This document shows, piece after piece, positions 1 to 7,877 of a stretch of 64,000 nucleotides of DNA. The notes beneath the pieces are model-generated. The model had not been told where the DNA came from. It saw only the letters and a list, made by a program, of their open reading frames with translations, and did not search any database. The translations under genes were made by a program, and so were the position numbers. Numbering within the stretch: the first letter of the stretch is position 1; each line of letters begins with the position of its first letter. Origin of the DNA: Nemesobacter sp965249045 (GTDB lineage Bacteria; Desulfobacterota_D; UBA1144; Nemesobacterales; Nemesobacteraceae); NCBI GenBank assembly GCA_965249045.1, contig OZ252213.1:1426001-1490000 (forward strand), written 5' to 3'.

Positions 1-1078
1 GGGGCAGAACACCGAAAGCGTCATAAGTCAGCATGAAAATACTTTTCGGAATGCTGCCTACTCCTTCCGGAACAATGTTCTCAAGCATATCAATCTGGTA
101 AGCCCCGCGGGTGTTCTCCGTATGCCTGTCACTGTCAAAATCTATCTTTCCCGTCTCTAGATCAAGCTCAACGTTTTCCAAAACCGAGCCAAAATTAAGC
201 GCCGCCCGATAAATCTCAGGCTCTGTGTTTGGACTAAGCTTTATAGTTTTTGCGTAACACCCGCCCTCGAAATTAAAAACTCCTTCATCAAACCATCCGT
301 GCTCGTCGTCTCCGATAAGAGCTCTTTCAGGATCGGCGGAAAGCGTGGTTTTGCCCGTTCCCGACAGTCCGAAGAAAAGTGCTACGTTTCCATCTTTTCC
401 GATATTTGCCGAACAGTGCATTGGAAAAACGTCTTTTTCCGGCAAAAGAAAATTCATTGCGGCAAAAACGGATTTTTTCATTTCTCCCGCATAGCGCGTT
501 CCCCCGATAAGGGCAATTCTTCGGCTCAAGTTAAGAAATATGAACGTTTCGCTGTTAAGACCGTAGCTCTCGGGATCATCCGCCTTGAAACCCGGGGCCG
601 AGATAACGGTAAAACCCACTTCACTGTGGGGAAGCTCAGAAGCGTCTGGCCTTATAAAAAGGTTGTTTACGAAAAGATTGTGCCACGCAAATTCGTTTAT
701 AACCCTTACGTTTGTTCTATAGTGGGGATGGGCGCAGACCTGCAGGTCTCTTACAAAAACGTCTTTCCCTTTGAAATAATCCATCACTTTTTCATAAAAG
801 TGATCAAATACCTCGGGTGACACAGGCTGATTTACCGCCCCCCAATCTACATCTTTTTCCGTAGAAGGTTCCTTTACCACAAACCTGTCCTTGGGAGATC
901 TTCCAGTATGGGGAGAAGTGAAACCTACAAAAGTTCCCCGCTCACCGATGCATCCTTCGTTTCTTTTAATCGCCTCTTCATAGAGTCTGGGAACAGAGAG
1001 GTTGTAATAGACGCCGGAAGGATCTTCAAGCTGATGTTTTTCTGAAAGCTCCTTTTCGATTGAAAAATTCTCGGACAT
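1..1078 (-). CDS. pckA: ATP-dependent phosphoenolpyruvate carboxykinase, partial (3' end outside window)
   Basis: Converts oxaloacetate and ATP to phosphoenolpyruvate, ADP and CO2 in the cytosol, the entry step of gluconeogenesis. About 359 residues are present; the family is usually near 530, so roughly the last third lies beyond the left edge. Visible signatures are the P-loop GLSGTGKTTLSADP near residue 240 and, about 35 residues earlier, the conserved block with GGTRYAGEMKKS. The N-terminus (MSENFSIEKEL) is set by an ATG with GGAGG eight bases upstream. It is the most downstream gene of the left minus-strand group and is separated from the hydrolase genes by about 170 bases, so it probably has its own promoter. 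The kinase-like fold with an ATP-type P-loop makes the ATP rather than the GTP enzyme the confident call. Confidence 0.95.
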   Translation of the reverse strand, partial: MSENFSIEKELSEKHQLEDPSGVYYNLSVPRLYEEAIKRNEGCIGERGTFVGFTSPHTGRSPKDRFVVKEPSTEKDVDWGAVNQPVSPEVFDHFYEKVMDYFKGKDVFVRDLQVCAHPHYRTNVRVINEFAWHNLFVNNLFIRPDASELPHSEVGFTVISAPGFKADDPESYGLNSETFIFLNLSRRIALIGGTRYAGEMKKSVFAAMNFLLPEKDVFPMHCSANIGKDGNVALFFGLSGTGKTTLSADPERALIGDDEHGWFDEGVFNFEGGCYAKTIKLSPNTEPEIYRAALNFGSVLENVELDLETGKIDFDSDRHTENTRGAYQIDMLENIVPEGVGSIPKSIFMLTYDAFGVLP

Positions 1079-1248
1079 GTTTTTTGCCTCCAAATTCCCT
1101 ATCGCCTATAGGCTTACAAACAACAAAGATGTCGGGGAAAATCGACTATTTTATTAAAGGACTTGTAAGATATACAAAGTTTCTCTTTTTGCAAGAATAA
1201 ATCCGACTCGGCTCACAGAATCCCTAAGACCCGTTAAAAGAACTGGGT
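1079..1248. other. Intergenic leader of pckA
   Basis: No gene is seen. On the minus strand it holds the pckA ribosome binding site (GGAGG ending about eight bases before the ATG) and a 10-base perfect palindrome GCCTATAGGC at 1104-1113. AT-rich stretches around 1140-1175 could supply a promoter, but no hexamer pair is convincing. Confidence 0.4.
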
Positions 1249-2151
1249 TTATGTCTTTGCGGTGACCTTCGATATCCATCCGGTTATCGCATCTATAGAG
1301 TCTTTGGGATTCTCTACGCAGTCATGTTTCGCCCCAAGTATATAGTGCAGTGTCACGTCTTCGTTACCCGCATGATTCATTATATTCTTAAGCTCCTTGG
1401 GCTCCCACACATCAACGATATCGTCGTCTACTCCGTGGATAAACAGAACCGGAATTTCCACATCTTTTATAATCTCGCAGGTTTTTGCGTAGTAGGCATG
1501 AGGCCCTCTCATGAACCACCAAGTCCTGTAAGTAAACATCTCGGCATCAACGGGGTTGAAAGAATCACCCCAAGCTCTGTAGACAATAAACACCTGATCG
1601 TTTTTCTTCTTCTCGGGGTTCGGACCCAATACCTCTCTGGCTTTTAGATAGATAGCCTCATAAGAAGGAATGCTCCTGTTTCTCTCAAGCCTTCTTTGCT
1701 GTGAATAGGGAAGAGAATAGGAACAGCCTTCCAGTATAAGCCCGTTTATCCCAAAAGAACCGGTCTGGCTGGCGTAGTAGACGGCCATGTTGGCCCCTAG
1801 GCTGTAACCCAGAATGAAAATGTTACGAAACCCTTCTTTCCGAAGAATATTCACCGATTCCTTCATTTCATGAATTGTGTCGGGAAAGACCCCTTCCCCC
1901 ATTATCTGACCCATAAACGCCATGCGGGTATTCACAGAAAGCGTGCTTATATTTTTTTCTTTAAGAAGCGGAGGGAGTCTGACTGGGGTTCCCCTTGTGA
2001 GAAAGTGTCCCAATACTCCGTAGAGATTTATGATTATGGGAGATTCGTAAAGATCTTCTTCCGAGGCAAACGCGGGGGTAACAAGAAGAGAATTCACCTC
2101 GAATCCATCTTCAGTCTTATAAGTAAGAAGACTCTTCTGTTCGTTTACCAT
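1249..2151 (-). CDS. alpha/beta hydrolase family protein (paralog 1)
   Basis: Alpha/beta hydrolase of about 300 residues with nucleophile elbow GYSLG (Ser117), a late acidic strand around HGVDDD and a catalytic His in GAKHD near the C-terminus, so the triad looks intact. The strand preceding the oxyanion loop reads NLYGVLG, where the neighbouring paralog has HVHGFLG. I chose the ATG at 2151 rather than an upstream TTG at 2178, because it lies just after the stop of the upstream gene and makes the two paralogs the same length and alignable from residue 1. No signal peptide is seen, so it is probably cytosolic. The substrate cannot be told from sequence; esterase or thioesterase-like activity is an inference from the fold only. 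Confidence 0.8.
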   Translation of the reverse strand: MVNEQKSLLTYKTEDGFEVNSLLVTPAFASEEDLYESPIIINLYGVLGHFLTRGTPVRLPPLLKEKNISTLSVNTRMAFMGQIMGEGVFPDTIHEMKESVNILRKEGFRNIFILGYSLGANMAVYYASQTGSFGINGLILEGCSYSLPYSQQRRLERNRSIPSYEAIYLKAREVLGPNPEKKKNDQVFIVYRAWGDSFNPVDAEMFTYRTWWFMRGPHAYYAKTCEIIKDVEIPVLFIHGVDDDIVDVWEPKELKNIMNHAGNEDVTLHYILGAKHDCVENPKDSIDAITGWISKVTAKT

Positions 2152-2158
2152 CGTAGAA

Positions 2159-3061
2159 TCAGACGAATCTTCTGTCAAGCCATCTTACTATAATGTCGCC
2201 CATTTCTTCTTCCTTTCCATCGAGATTGTGACCCGTGTTAAGATAATAGGCGGAAACATCATCATTTCCGTTATCTATGGCTATCTGTGCAAGGTTGTAG
2301 GTTTCATCGGGTTTTACAAACGCATCGTTCCAGCCTTGTATAAGAAGAATCGGCAGCTTTATGTTTTCTATCTGCCTATAGCTCTTTACGGCTGTTGCCT
2401 CCGGACCGGCGAGAAACCACCATGTCTTGTATGTATATATCTCCGTGTGCTCAGGCTGGTAAGAGTTTCCCCTAGCCTTGAAAATAAGAATCGTCCTGTC
2501 TTGTTTTGAATCATGGGGTTTATCGCCAAGTATCGTTTTCGCCTCCTCATACACCTCATCGTAAGAAGGCTGACTTTCCCACTTGTTCCATCTTCTCCTT
2601 ATCGAGTCGGGAATCGAATACGGAGTAGCAAGCGCAATTACGCCCTTTAGCAGGCCTAATTCATCGGAATCCGGCTGGCGGCTTTTCACCGAAAGATATC
2701 TAAGAACCACCCCTCCCCCCAGACTATAGCCCGAAACGATGATTCTCTCATACCCGATCTCACCCAAGTACCTCACTACCCCGTCTATCTGCGGAATGGT
2801 GTCGTCCACTATTCCAAAACCGAAGAAAAGCCCGAAATTGGCCATTCTGGTATTTATCGAGATAGACGAATAGCCGGCCTTGGCAAAAATCGGCGGCAAA
2901 AACCTCTGGCTTCCGTCAAGAAAATTTCCCAGAAACCCGTGAACATGAATAATTATAGTTTTTCTCTTGTCAGAGTCGTTGTTAAGCGCTCTGTAGTAAA
3001 GGGCGTTAACCCTCCCCTTCCCTACTGGTACGGAAATCAGCTCCTGCTCTACGTATTTCAT
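2159..3061 (-). CDS. alpha/beta hydrolase family protein (paralog 2)
   Basis: Alpha/beta hydrolase of 300 residues. It shows the oxyanion motif HVHGFLGNF near residue 40, nucleophile elbow GYSLG with Ser113, the acid-strand region IQGWNDAFV and a His in NTGHN near the C-terminus. It is a clear paralog of the next gene downstream: both share the NTRMA block and a TYKTWWF or TYRTWWF block at matching places. The TGA stop lies seven bases before the ATG of paralog 1, so the pair is almost certainly one transcript and arose by tandem duplication. The start ATG lacks a good ribosome binding site. Function beyond serine hydrolase is unknown. Confidence 0.8.
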   Translation of the reverse strand: MKYVEQELISVPVGKGRVNALYYRALNNDSDKRKTIIIHVHGFLGNFLDGSQRFLPPIFAKAGYSSISINTRMANFGLFFGFGIVDDTIPQIDGVVRYLGEIGYERIIVSGYSLGGGVVLRYLSVKSRQPDSDELGLLKGVIALATPYSIPDSIRRRWNKWESQPSYDEVYEEAKTILGDKPHDSKQDRTILIFKARGNSYQPEHTEIYTYKTWWFLAGPEATAVKSYRQIENIKLPILLIQGWNDAFVKPDETYNLAQIAIDNGNDDVSAYYLNTGHNLDGKEEEMGDIIVRWLDRRFV

Positions 3062-3092
3062 TATTAAACGCGGTTGTTTTTAAAAAACACTG

Positions 3093-3121
3093 ATATTATA
3101 AAGATCGACCGGGCAAGTCAA
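3093..3121 (-). promoter_or_regulatory. Putative sigma70 promoter for the hydrolase pair
   Basis: On the minus strand TTGACT is followed, with a 17-base spacer, by TAATAT (15 bases to the overlapping TATAAT). The hexamers lie about 35 bases upstream of the ATG at 3061. The A/T palindrome TGTTTTTAAAAAACA lies between the promoter and the start codon. Confidence 0.5.
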
Positions 3122-3204
3122 TAGCATCCGTGACGAATTCCGACACCTGAGAAGAACGGCAAAGTTAAAAGACGCACCGAACCCAAAACTTGCGAGTGAC
3201 AAAT

Positions 3205-3525
3205 TCAATGGTCTGCAAGTTCCATCGCGACTGAATCGGGGTTTTCCATCAGAAAATCCGCTTTTTTCTTTGCTTCCATCCAGTCTGACGCCTCTCCCAC
3301 TTTTATGAGAGTGTTTTCCAAAGTGGCTTTCAAGAAAAGATCCCCCGTCCCCTTGTTCCAGAAGATCTGCCAGTTGTCGCCCCGAAAACCCCTTAGCCAT
3401 CCGAAGGGAAAAAACCCTGAATAATCATCAATGGACTTCATCCACCGGTTCTCCATTTGTGCACTGTAGAGATAAAAACTGGGTAAAAAATACCCTCTGG
3501 TCTCACCACCAAAAGCGTTTTCCAA
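3205..3525 (-). CDS. hypothetical protein, 106 residues
   Basis: I do not recognise this protein. It starts at TTG, five bases after an AAAAGGA ribosome binding site, and an in-frame TAA lies just upstream, so no longer start is available. It begins 25 bases after the stop of the endonuclease III gene and is probably co-transcribed with it. The sequence is rich in aromatic residues (YSGFFPFGWLRGF, NWQIFWNKGTG) and ends in a charged, probably helical segment (EAKKKADFLMENPD). No transmembrane segment, signal peptide or metal motif is seen. The protein-like composition and good ribosome binding site favour a real gene, but with moderate confidence. Confidence 0.55.
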   Translation of the reverse strand: MENAFGGETRGYFLPSFYLYSAQMENRWMKSIDDYSGFFPFGWLRGFRGDNWQIFWNKGTGDLFLKATLENTLIKVGEASDWMEAKKKADFLMENPDSVAMELADH

Positions 3526-3550
3526 AAAATCCTTTTAATTCCACAGGTCA

Positions 3551-4201
3551 TCATGACGCGTAAAGTTGTTCGAAGTACAAGCATATGTGTGATATCCCGC
3601 ACTTTGAGCAGAGCGGTTTTCTCGCCTTGCAGATACTTCTTCCATGATCTCCGAGGGAATTCGAGAAAAATGTCCAGTCTCTTTCCGGAATACACTCCCT
3701 GAGATCGAATTCAATTTTAACGGGGTCGGAATTTCGTGTAAGGCCCAGGCGGCGGCTTAACCTCATAATATGCGTGTCAACTATGACTCCGGGTTTTCTG
3801 AAATGATTCCCTATTATAACGTTTGCAGTTTTCCTTCCGACTCCAGGAAGTTTGACCAACTCTTCCATTTTGCAGGGAACCTCTCCTGCGTGCATTTGTA
3901 TTATTTGCCGCGAACAGTTTATTATCGCTTTTGCCTTGTTTCTGTAGAAACCCGTTGATCTTATGTCATCTTGGAGTTCTTCTTCTGATGCCTGCGAAAA
4001 AGCTTTTAGATCCGGGTATTTGCGGAAAAGTCCTAGGGTTACCATATTTACTCGTTTATCCATGCACTGAGCGGAGAGAATAGACCCAATCAGAAGCTCT
4101 GAAGCGTTTTCAAAAACGAGATGACATTTTGCGTCGGGATAGGTTTTTTTTAGAAATCGAAGCACCTTACGTGCCTTCGCTTTTAAATCCCGGATATTCA
4201 T
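3551..4201 (-). CDS. nth: endonuclease III (DNA glycosylase/AP lyase)
   Basis: Base-excision repair enzyme that removes oxidised pyrimidines and cleaves the abasic site. The 216-residue protein has the helix-hairpin-helix LPGVGRKTANV with catalytic Lys124, the catalytic Asp142 in VDTHIMRL, and a C-terminal [4Fe-4S] cluster motif Cys-X6-Cys-X2-Cys-X5-Cys (CKARKPLCSKCGISHIC). The start at MNIRDLKAK matches the usual Nth length; the in-frame extension up to 4345 is not credible because it runs into the ferredoxin terminator hairpin. The small unknown gene follows 25 bases downstream. Confidence 0.95.
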   Translation of the reverse strand: MNIRDLKAKARKVLRFLKKTYPDAKCHLVFENASELLIGSILSAQCMDKRVNMVTLGLFRKYPDLKAFSQASEEELQDDIRSTGFYRNKAKAIINCSRQIIQMHAGEVPCKMEELVKLPGVGRKTANVIIGNHFRKPGVIVDTHIMRLSRRLGLTRNSDPVKIEFDLRECIPERDWTFFSNSLGDHGRSICKARKPLCSKCGISHICLYFEQLYAS

Positions 4202-4328
4202 CTCGAACAGCAAAATATATACGCAAAACTTCTCAGGCCGCAAGCAGATAGGATTTGACGAGCAAGGGAAGTTGTAAGGTGTCTCCCCACACGCGACATT
4301 GATCCGGACAGAAGACCTGCTCATAAAC

Positions 4329-4371
4329 ATAAGAAAGGGGGACATGAACTTCTCAGGTCCCCCTTTCTTAT
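4329..4371 (-). terminator. Strong intrinsic-type hairpin between fdxA and nth
   Basis: A perfect 15-base inverted repeat (ATAAGAAAGGGGGAC with GTCCCCCTTTCTTAT) with a 13-base loop. On the minus strand it follows the ferredoxin stop by about 24 bases. The pyrimidine-rich 3' arm (CCCCCTTTCTTAT) and the following GTTTATG serve as a modest U-tract. It probably ends the ferredoxin transcript. Confidence 0.75.
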
Positions 4372-4394
4372 CTAGAGTTTTCTCTTACTGAAGT

Positions 4395-4661
4395 TCAGTC
4401 ATTTCTGGCCGGCTCAAGGCCTTCTTTGCCCTCAAAAAAATCTTTGTTTATATCAATGAACTTCTGCCATTTCTCGGGCAATTCGTCTTCGTGAAATATG
4501 GCATCCACCGGACATGGGTCAACACATGCTCCGCAGTCTATGCATTCATCGGGATGGATAATCAACTGATCATCTCCTTCATATATGCAATCCACCGGAC
4601 ATGCTTCGACACAAGCTTTGTCTTTCACTCCGATACATGGTTCAGCAATTATGTATGCCAT
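4395..4661 (-). CDS. fdxA: ferredoxin, 7Fe/8Fe type
   Basis: Small soluble electron carrier of 88 residues. Cysteines at 9, 17, 21 and 25 (C-X7-C-X3-CP, then DC) and at 40, 43, 46 and 50 (CIDCGACVDPCP) fit the FdxA family, where one cluster is [4Fe-4S] and the other is [3Fe-4S] or [4Fe-4S]. The widened first motif with inserted residues is typical of the seven-iron type. The acidic C-terminal tail (EKWQKFIDINKDFF) is also usual for this family. A strong ribosome binding site GGAGG precedes the ATG. It is flanked by a strong hairpin downstream and 100 bases of intergenic sequence upstream, so it is probably monocistronic. The redox partner is not evident from the neighbours. Confidence 0.93.
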   Translation of the reverse strand: MAYIIAEPCIGVKDKACVEACPVDCIYEGDDQLIIHPDECIDCGACVDPCPVDAIFHEDELPEKWQKFIDINKDFFEGKEGLEPARND

Positions 4662-4761
4662 TTTTGAAACCTCCGAACTGGCGCGTTTCTACCGTACAAA
4701 CTTATTTTCTCTATATTAACTAAAGCTCTTGCAAATAAAAGACACCCAATCAGGTGATTTT

Positions 4762-4887
4762 TTACTCTTCAGGCGTTTTTCCGGAATCTTTGAGTTCAGG
4801 GGCCACTTGGGCCGGAGCGGTATCGGCTAAGGAAGCAGGCGCTGATTTAGCATCCGCACCCGTTTTAACTTCGTGCAATTGTCCAGT
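4762..4887 (-). pseudogene. In-frame continuation of the SecG tail behind the stop codon
   Basis: Directly after the secG TAA the same reading frame stays open for 41 codons up to a second TAA at 4762-4764. The translation (TGQLHEVKTGADAK, then APASLADTAPAQVAPEL, ending KTPEE) is rich in Ala, Pro, Glu and Lys, much like the preceding SecG tail. It has no start codon with a ribosome binding site. The simplest reading is a formerly longer SecG tail cut by a nonsense mutation. Chance low-complexity reading is possible. Confidence 0.45.
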
Positions 4888-5238
4888 TTATTCCACATCA
4901 CGGGTCTGCCCCGGGGATTCTTCCGAAAGCTCCCCGGTTGGCTGAGAAAATTCCTCAAACACTTCGCTCGGCGATTTCTCCACAACCGAACCCGTTATCG
5001 ACTTTATGGAAGTATAACCCAGAAAAAGAGAAGTAATTACAAATAGAAGCCCAAGAAGCCTCGTCATTTTCACGAGAAAGGGCATTGCTCCACTTGAACC
5101 AAAGACTGACTCTGAGCTTCCACCTCCGAACATTGAGCCTATGTCGCCAGATTTGCTCGGCTGAAGCAGTATGATCAGTACAATAAGCACACTGAGCACT
5201 ATGTGAATAATTTTTACCGACGGTATCAAGAACTCCAA
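4888..5238 (-). CDS. secG: preprotein translocase subunit SecG
   Basis: Small inner-membrane subunit of the SecYEG channel that assists protein export. The 116-residue protein has two membrane segments (about residues 7-25 and 56-78) separated by the SecG linker with GDIGSMFGGGSSESVFGSSGA, which is the family hallmark. A charged C-terminal tail with Glu, Ser and Pro follows. Only three bases separate it from the tpiA stop, a tpiA-secG arrangement common in bacteria. The stop at 4888-4890 lies inside what appears to be a longer tail in the same frame, described separately. Confidence 0.92.
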   Translation of the reverse strand: MEFLIPSVKIIHIVLSVLIVLIILLQPSKSGDIGSMFGGGSSESVFGSSGAMPFLVKMTRLLGLLFVITSLFLGYTSIKSITGSVVEKSPSEVFEEFSQPTGELSEESPGQTRDVE

Positions 5239-5241
5239 TTT

Positions 5242-6036
5242 CTAACCCCCAAAGGATTTTATTATTCTGAAAAAAGAGTCGGCCGAAAGACTGGCTCCTC
5301 CAACCAGAACTCCGTCAACTTCTTCAACGGACATAATCTCGGATATGCTACCCGTTTTAACGCTCCCGCCATATAGAATTTTTATATTATTGCCCGGACC
5401 GGGAAACATTTCAGTCAGAAATTCTCTTATATGTTGATGAATTTCAGCTATTTCCAAAGAAGTAGCGTTTTTCCCAGTCCCTATGGCCCAGACTGGTTCG
5501 TACGCTATAACGATATCCGAGACCTGTTCTTCACCCAGAGAACGCAATGCACTTTCTATCTGAGCCTTTATCGGTGAAAAGAGGAGCCTTTTTCTCATCA
5601 AAGCGTCTTCACTTCTGCAGATTGCCTCCTCCCTCTCGGCCTCAGTTTCTCCCACACAGAGAATTATTTTCAAGCCGCAGGAAATTGAAATGGAGACCTT
5701 TTCGGTTATCTCTTCATCAGTTTCTCCAATTATGTGTCTTCTTTCGGAATGGCCGAGAATAACCCACCTACATCCAGCATCGATGAGCATCGGCGCAGAC
5801 ACCTCACCCGTAAAAGCTCCCCCAATCTTACCGAAAACGTTTTGAGCCCCAAGATCTATGTTTGAACCCGAGATACAGCCCCGTACTACGTCAAGAGCCG
5901 TGTAGGGAGGCACAAGCACTACCTGACAGGCATCATAGTCTTCTCCCAGCAGGTTGACTATTGAGCCGGACAACTCCTGTGCTTCCTCCCGGAGCAGGTT
6001 CATTTTCCAGTTTCCAACAACAAGCTTTTTATCCAT
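5242..6036 (-). CDS. tpiA: triose-phosphate isomerase
   Basis: Interconverts dihydroxyacetone phosphate and glyceraldehyde 3-phosphate in glycolysis and gluconeogenesis. The 264-residue protein starts MDKKLVVGNWKMN with the active-site Asn and Lys. It shows the electrophilic His in ILGHSERR, the catalytic Glu in IAYEPVWAIGTG and the phosphate-binding YGGSV and GVLVGGASL near the C-terminus. I chose the ATG at 6036; a longer in-frame reading to 6150 adds 38 residues overlapping the aminotransferase gene and is not family-like. It lies between the aminotransferase gene and secG in a probable operon. Confidence 0.95.
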   Translation of the reverse strand: MDKKLVVGNWKMNLLREEAQELSGSIVNLLGEDYDACQVVLVPPYTALDVVRGCISGSNIDLGAQNVFGKIGGAFTGEVSAPMLIDAGCRWVILGHSERRHIIGETDEEITEKVSISISCGLKIILCVGETEAEREEAICRSEDALMRKRLLFSPIKAQIESALRSLGEEQVSDIVIAYEPVWAIGTGKNATSLEIAEIHQHIREFLTEMFPGPGNNIKILYGGSVKTGSISEIMSVEEVDGVLVGGASLSADSFFRIIKSFGG

Positions 6037-6133
6037 CTGGTACCCTTTGACGAAAATTCGTCTTGTTCTAAAAACGCAGAAAGCTACTTCCTGATTACAA
6101 TCAAGGCAAGTTTTTTTCTTTTTCGAAGAATAC

Positions 6134-7273
6134 TCATCCCAGAAACTCACCCAGTCTTCTTATGCCTTCCCTTATGGAATCAACTGAAGTCGTATAGGAA
6201 AACCTCAGATAATCTCTTCCCCTGTCGCTGAAATCTATTCCGGGAGTTACACCCACGTGGCAGTTCTCGAGAATATCAAACGCGAGGCGCCAGGAGTCCC
6301 GGCTCCACCTGGAAGAATTCACAAAGACGTAAAATGCCCCCTTAGGCTCAACTGCAATATCAAATCCGATCGAGGAAAGTCCTTTTATCATTTCCTTCCT
6401 TCTTTTATCAAACTCGGCTACGATGGCTTCATTTTTGCCGCTTTTTTTCACTTTCTCAATAGCTTCGACTCCGGCTTTCTGAACGAAGGATCCGGCGGAG
6501 ATAAAAAGGTTCTGCTGAAGTTTCTGCACATACCTTACGAGGTTCTTGGGAACTATCATGTAACCAAGACGCCAACCCGTCATGGAATAAAGTTTGGCAA
6601 AGCCGTTTATCGCTATGGATTCATCAGTGAATTCCAGAATCGAGTTAACGTGCGCACCGTAGACAAGACCGTGATATATTTCATCTGAGATCACAAAAAG
6701 ACCCGTCTCGGACAGTTCCCGGAGAACATCCCTGTCCATAACCGCCCCGGTAGGATTAGCCGGAGAGTTTACCAGGATAGCCTTTGTTTTCTTGCCGATG
6801 TTTTTTCTGATTTCCGCAGGGTCAACTTGATAACCATCGCTTTCGTAAACGGGTATTTTCTTTGCGACCCCTCTCGCAACACTTATTATCTGCGGATAAC
6901 ATGCGTAATGGGGGTCCGTTATTAATATTTCATCACCGGGGTTAAGAACAGTCAGCATTGCCAGCAGAAGCGCGGGGGAACTGCCTATAGTTATTATTAC
7001 CCTTTCATACCCGACTTCCACGCCGTAGGTACGGCTGTAATCCTCTGCGACGCTTTTGCGAAGCTCCTCAATTCCAAGGCTGCTTGTGTATTTTGTATAG
7101 CCTTTCTCTATCCAACGCACAGCGGCCGAGCATACCTCTTCTGGGGTATTGAAATCAGGTTCTCCGACCTCGAAATGGACGATATCCCGACCCTCATTCT
7201 CAAGCTGCTTTGCCCTTTCAAGGATATCCATTACGTAGAAAGGTTCTATGTTTTTAACCAGATCCGAAATCAT
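6134..7273 (-). CDS. pyridoxal-phosphate aminotransferase, class I/II (aspartate aminotransferase-like)
   Basis: Fold-type I aminotransferase of 379 residues that moves an amino group between an amino acid and a 2-oxo acid. It carries the substrate-binding EVGEPDFNTP near residue 36, NSPANPTGA near 170, SDEIYHGL near 198 with the cofactor-contacting Asp and Tyr, the Schiff-base Lys227 in NGFAKLYSMTGWR, and the late Arg in LRFSYTTS. The ATG at 7273 follows AGGTG at a suitable distance; a TTG at 7315 overlapping the def stop is less likely. It resembles AspC-like enzymes with broad specificity, and the exact substrate cannot be assigned. It sits between def and tpiA on one strand. Confidence 0.88.
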   Translation of the reverse strand: MISDLVKNIEPFYVMDILERAKQLENEGRDIVHFEVGEPDFNTPEEVCSAAVRWIEKGYTKYTSSLGIEELRKSVAEDYSRTYGVEVGYERVIITIGSSPALLLAMLTVLNPGDEILITDPHYACYPQIISVARGVAKKIPVYESDGYQVDPAEIRKNIGKKTKAILVNSPANPTGAVMDRDVLRELSETGLFVISDEIYHGLVYGAHVNSILEFTDESIAINGFAKLYSMTGWRLGYMIVPKNLVRYVQKLQQNLFISAGSFVQKAGVEAIEKVKKSGKNEAIVAEFDKRRKEMIKGLSSIGFDIAVEPKGAFYVFVNSSRWSRDSWRLAFDILENCHVGVTPGIDFSDRGRDYLRFSYTTSVDSIREGIRRLGEFLG

Positions 7274-7311
7274 GTCACGAAAGCACCTGAAGAATCGAGT
7301 AGAATGGGAAG

Positions 7312-7827
7312 TCAACCCCGCGTGGATACGAACCGCTCGTTAATCTGTTTTACAAGAAGATCTCTTTTAAGCCGTCCAAGCCTGTCAAAAAACAATATAC
7401 CATCAAGATGGTCAATTTCATGTTGAAGAACTCTTGACAGCATTCCATCAGCGTCAATGGTGAAACGCTTGCCTTCTCTGTCAAGGGCAGATACCCGAGC
7501 ATGCTCTTTTCTTCTTATGTTCGCGAAAAACCCGGGTACGCTGAGGCAGCCTTCCTCTCCCGTTTGAAATCCACGGGAGGAAACAATCTCGGGATTTATA
7601 AGTTCATAAAACTCCCTCTTATTTTCTTCAGGCAAGGAAATATCGATAACGAGAACCCGGATATTCTTGCCGACTTGTGGGGCCGCAAGTCCAACGCCGT
7701 TAGCGTCACGCATTGTCTGTGCCATATCATCTAGAAGACGGTCCACGTCTTCGCTTAACTTCCCCACAGGAAGGGATTTCCTCTTTAACGCCGGGTCGGG
7801 GTAAACAAGGATATCAAGTACAGGCAT
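7312..7827 (-). CDS. def: peptide deformylase
   Basis: Metalloenzyme that removes the formyl group from the initiator methionine of nascent proteins. The 171-residue protein has all three family motifs: GVGLAAPQ (residues 44-51), EEGCLSVP with metal ligand Cys94, and QHEIDHLDG with ligands His136 and His140 and catalytic Glu137. It has no linked fmt gene here. It lies between the HU-like gene and the aminotransferase gene, about 50 bases after the former. The ribosome binding site is weak. Confidence 0.96.
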   Translation of the reverse strand: MPVLDILVYPDPALKRKSLPVGKLSEDVDRLLDDMAQTMRDANGVGLAAPQVGKNIRVLVIDISLPEENKREFYELINPEIVSSRGFQTGEEGCLSVPGFFANIRRKEHARVSALDREGKRFTIDADGMLSRVLQHEIDHLDGILFFDRLGRLKRDLLVKQINERFVSTRG

Positions 7828-7877
7828 CTGGGACGCTTACAAAAGAAGGGTTGTTAACAAACCCCGGCTGGGGTCTG

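Noticed and set aside
299..820. Long plus-strand reading frame at the left edge
   Set aside because: It is the antisense of the PEP carboxykinase gene, whose motifs are unmistakable on the minus strand.
4202..4345. Longer start for endonuclease III
   Set aside because: The added residues are not family-like and run into the ferredoxin terminator hairpin.
6037..6150. 38-residue N-terminal extension of triose-phosphate isomerase
   Set aside because: It overlaps the aminotransferase gene, and the family starts at the KLVVGNWKMN block.
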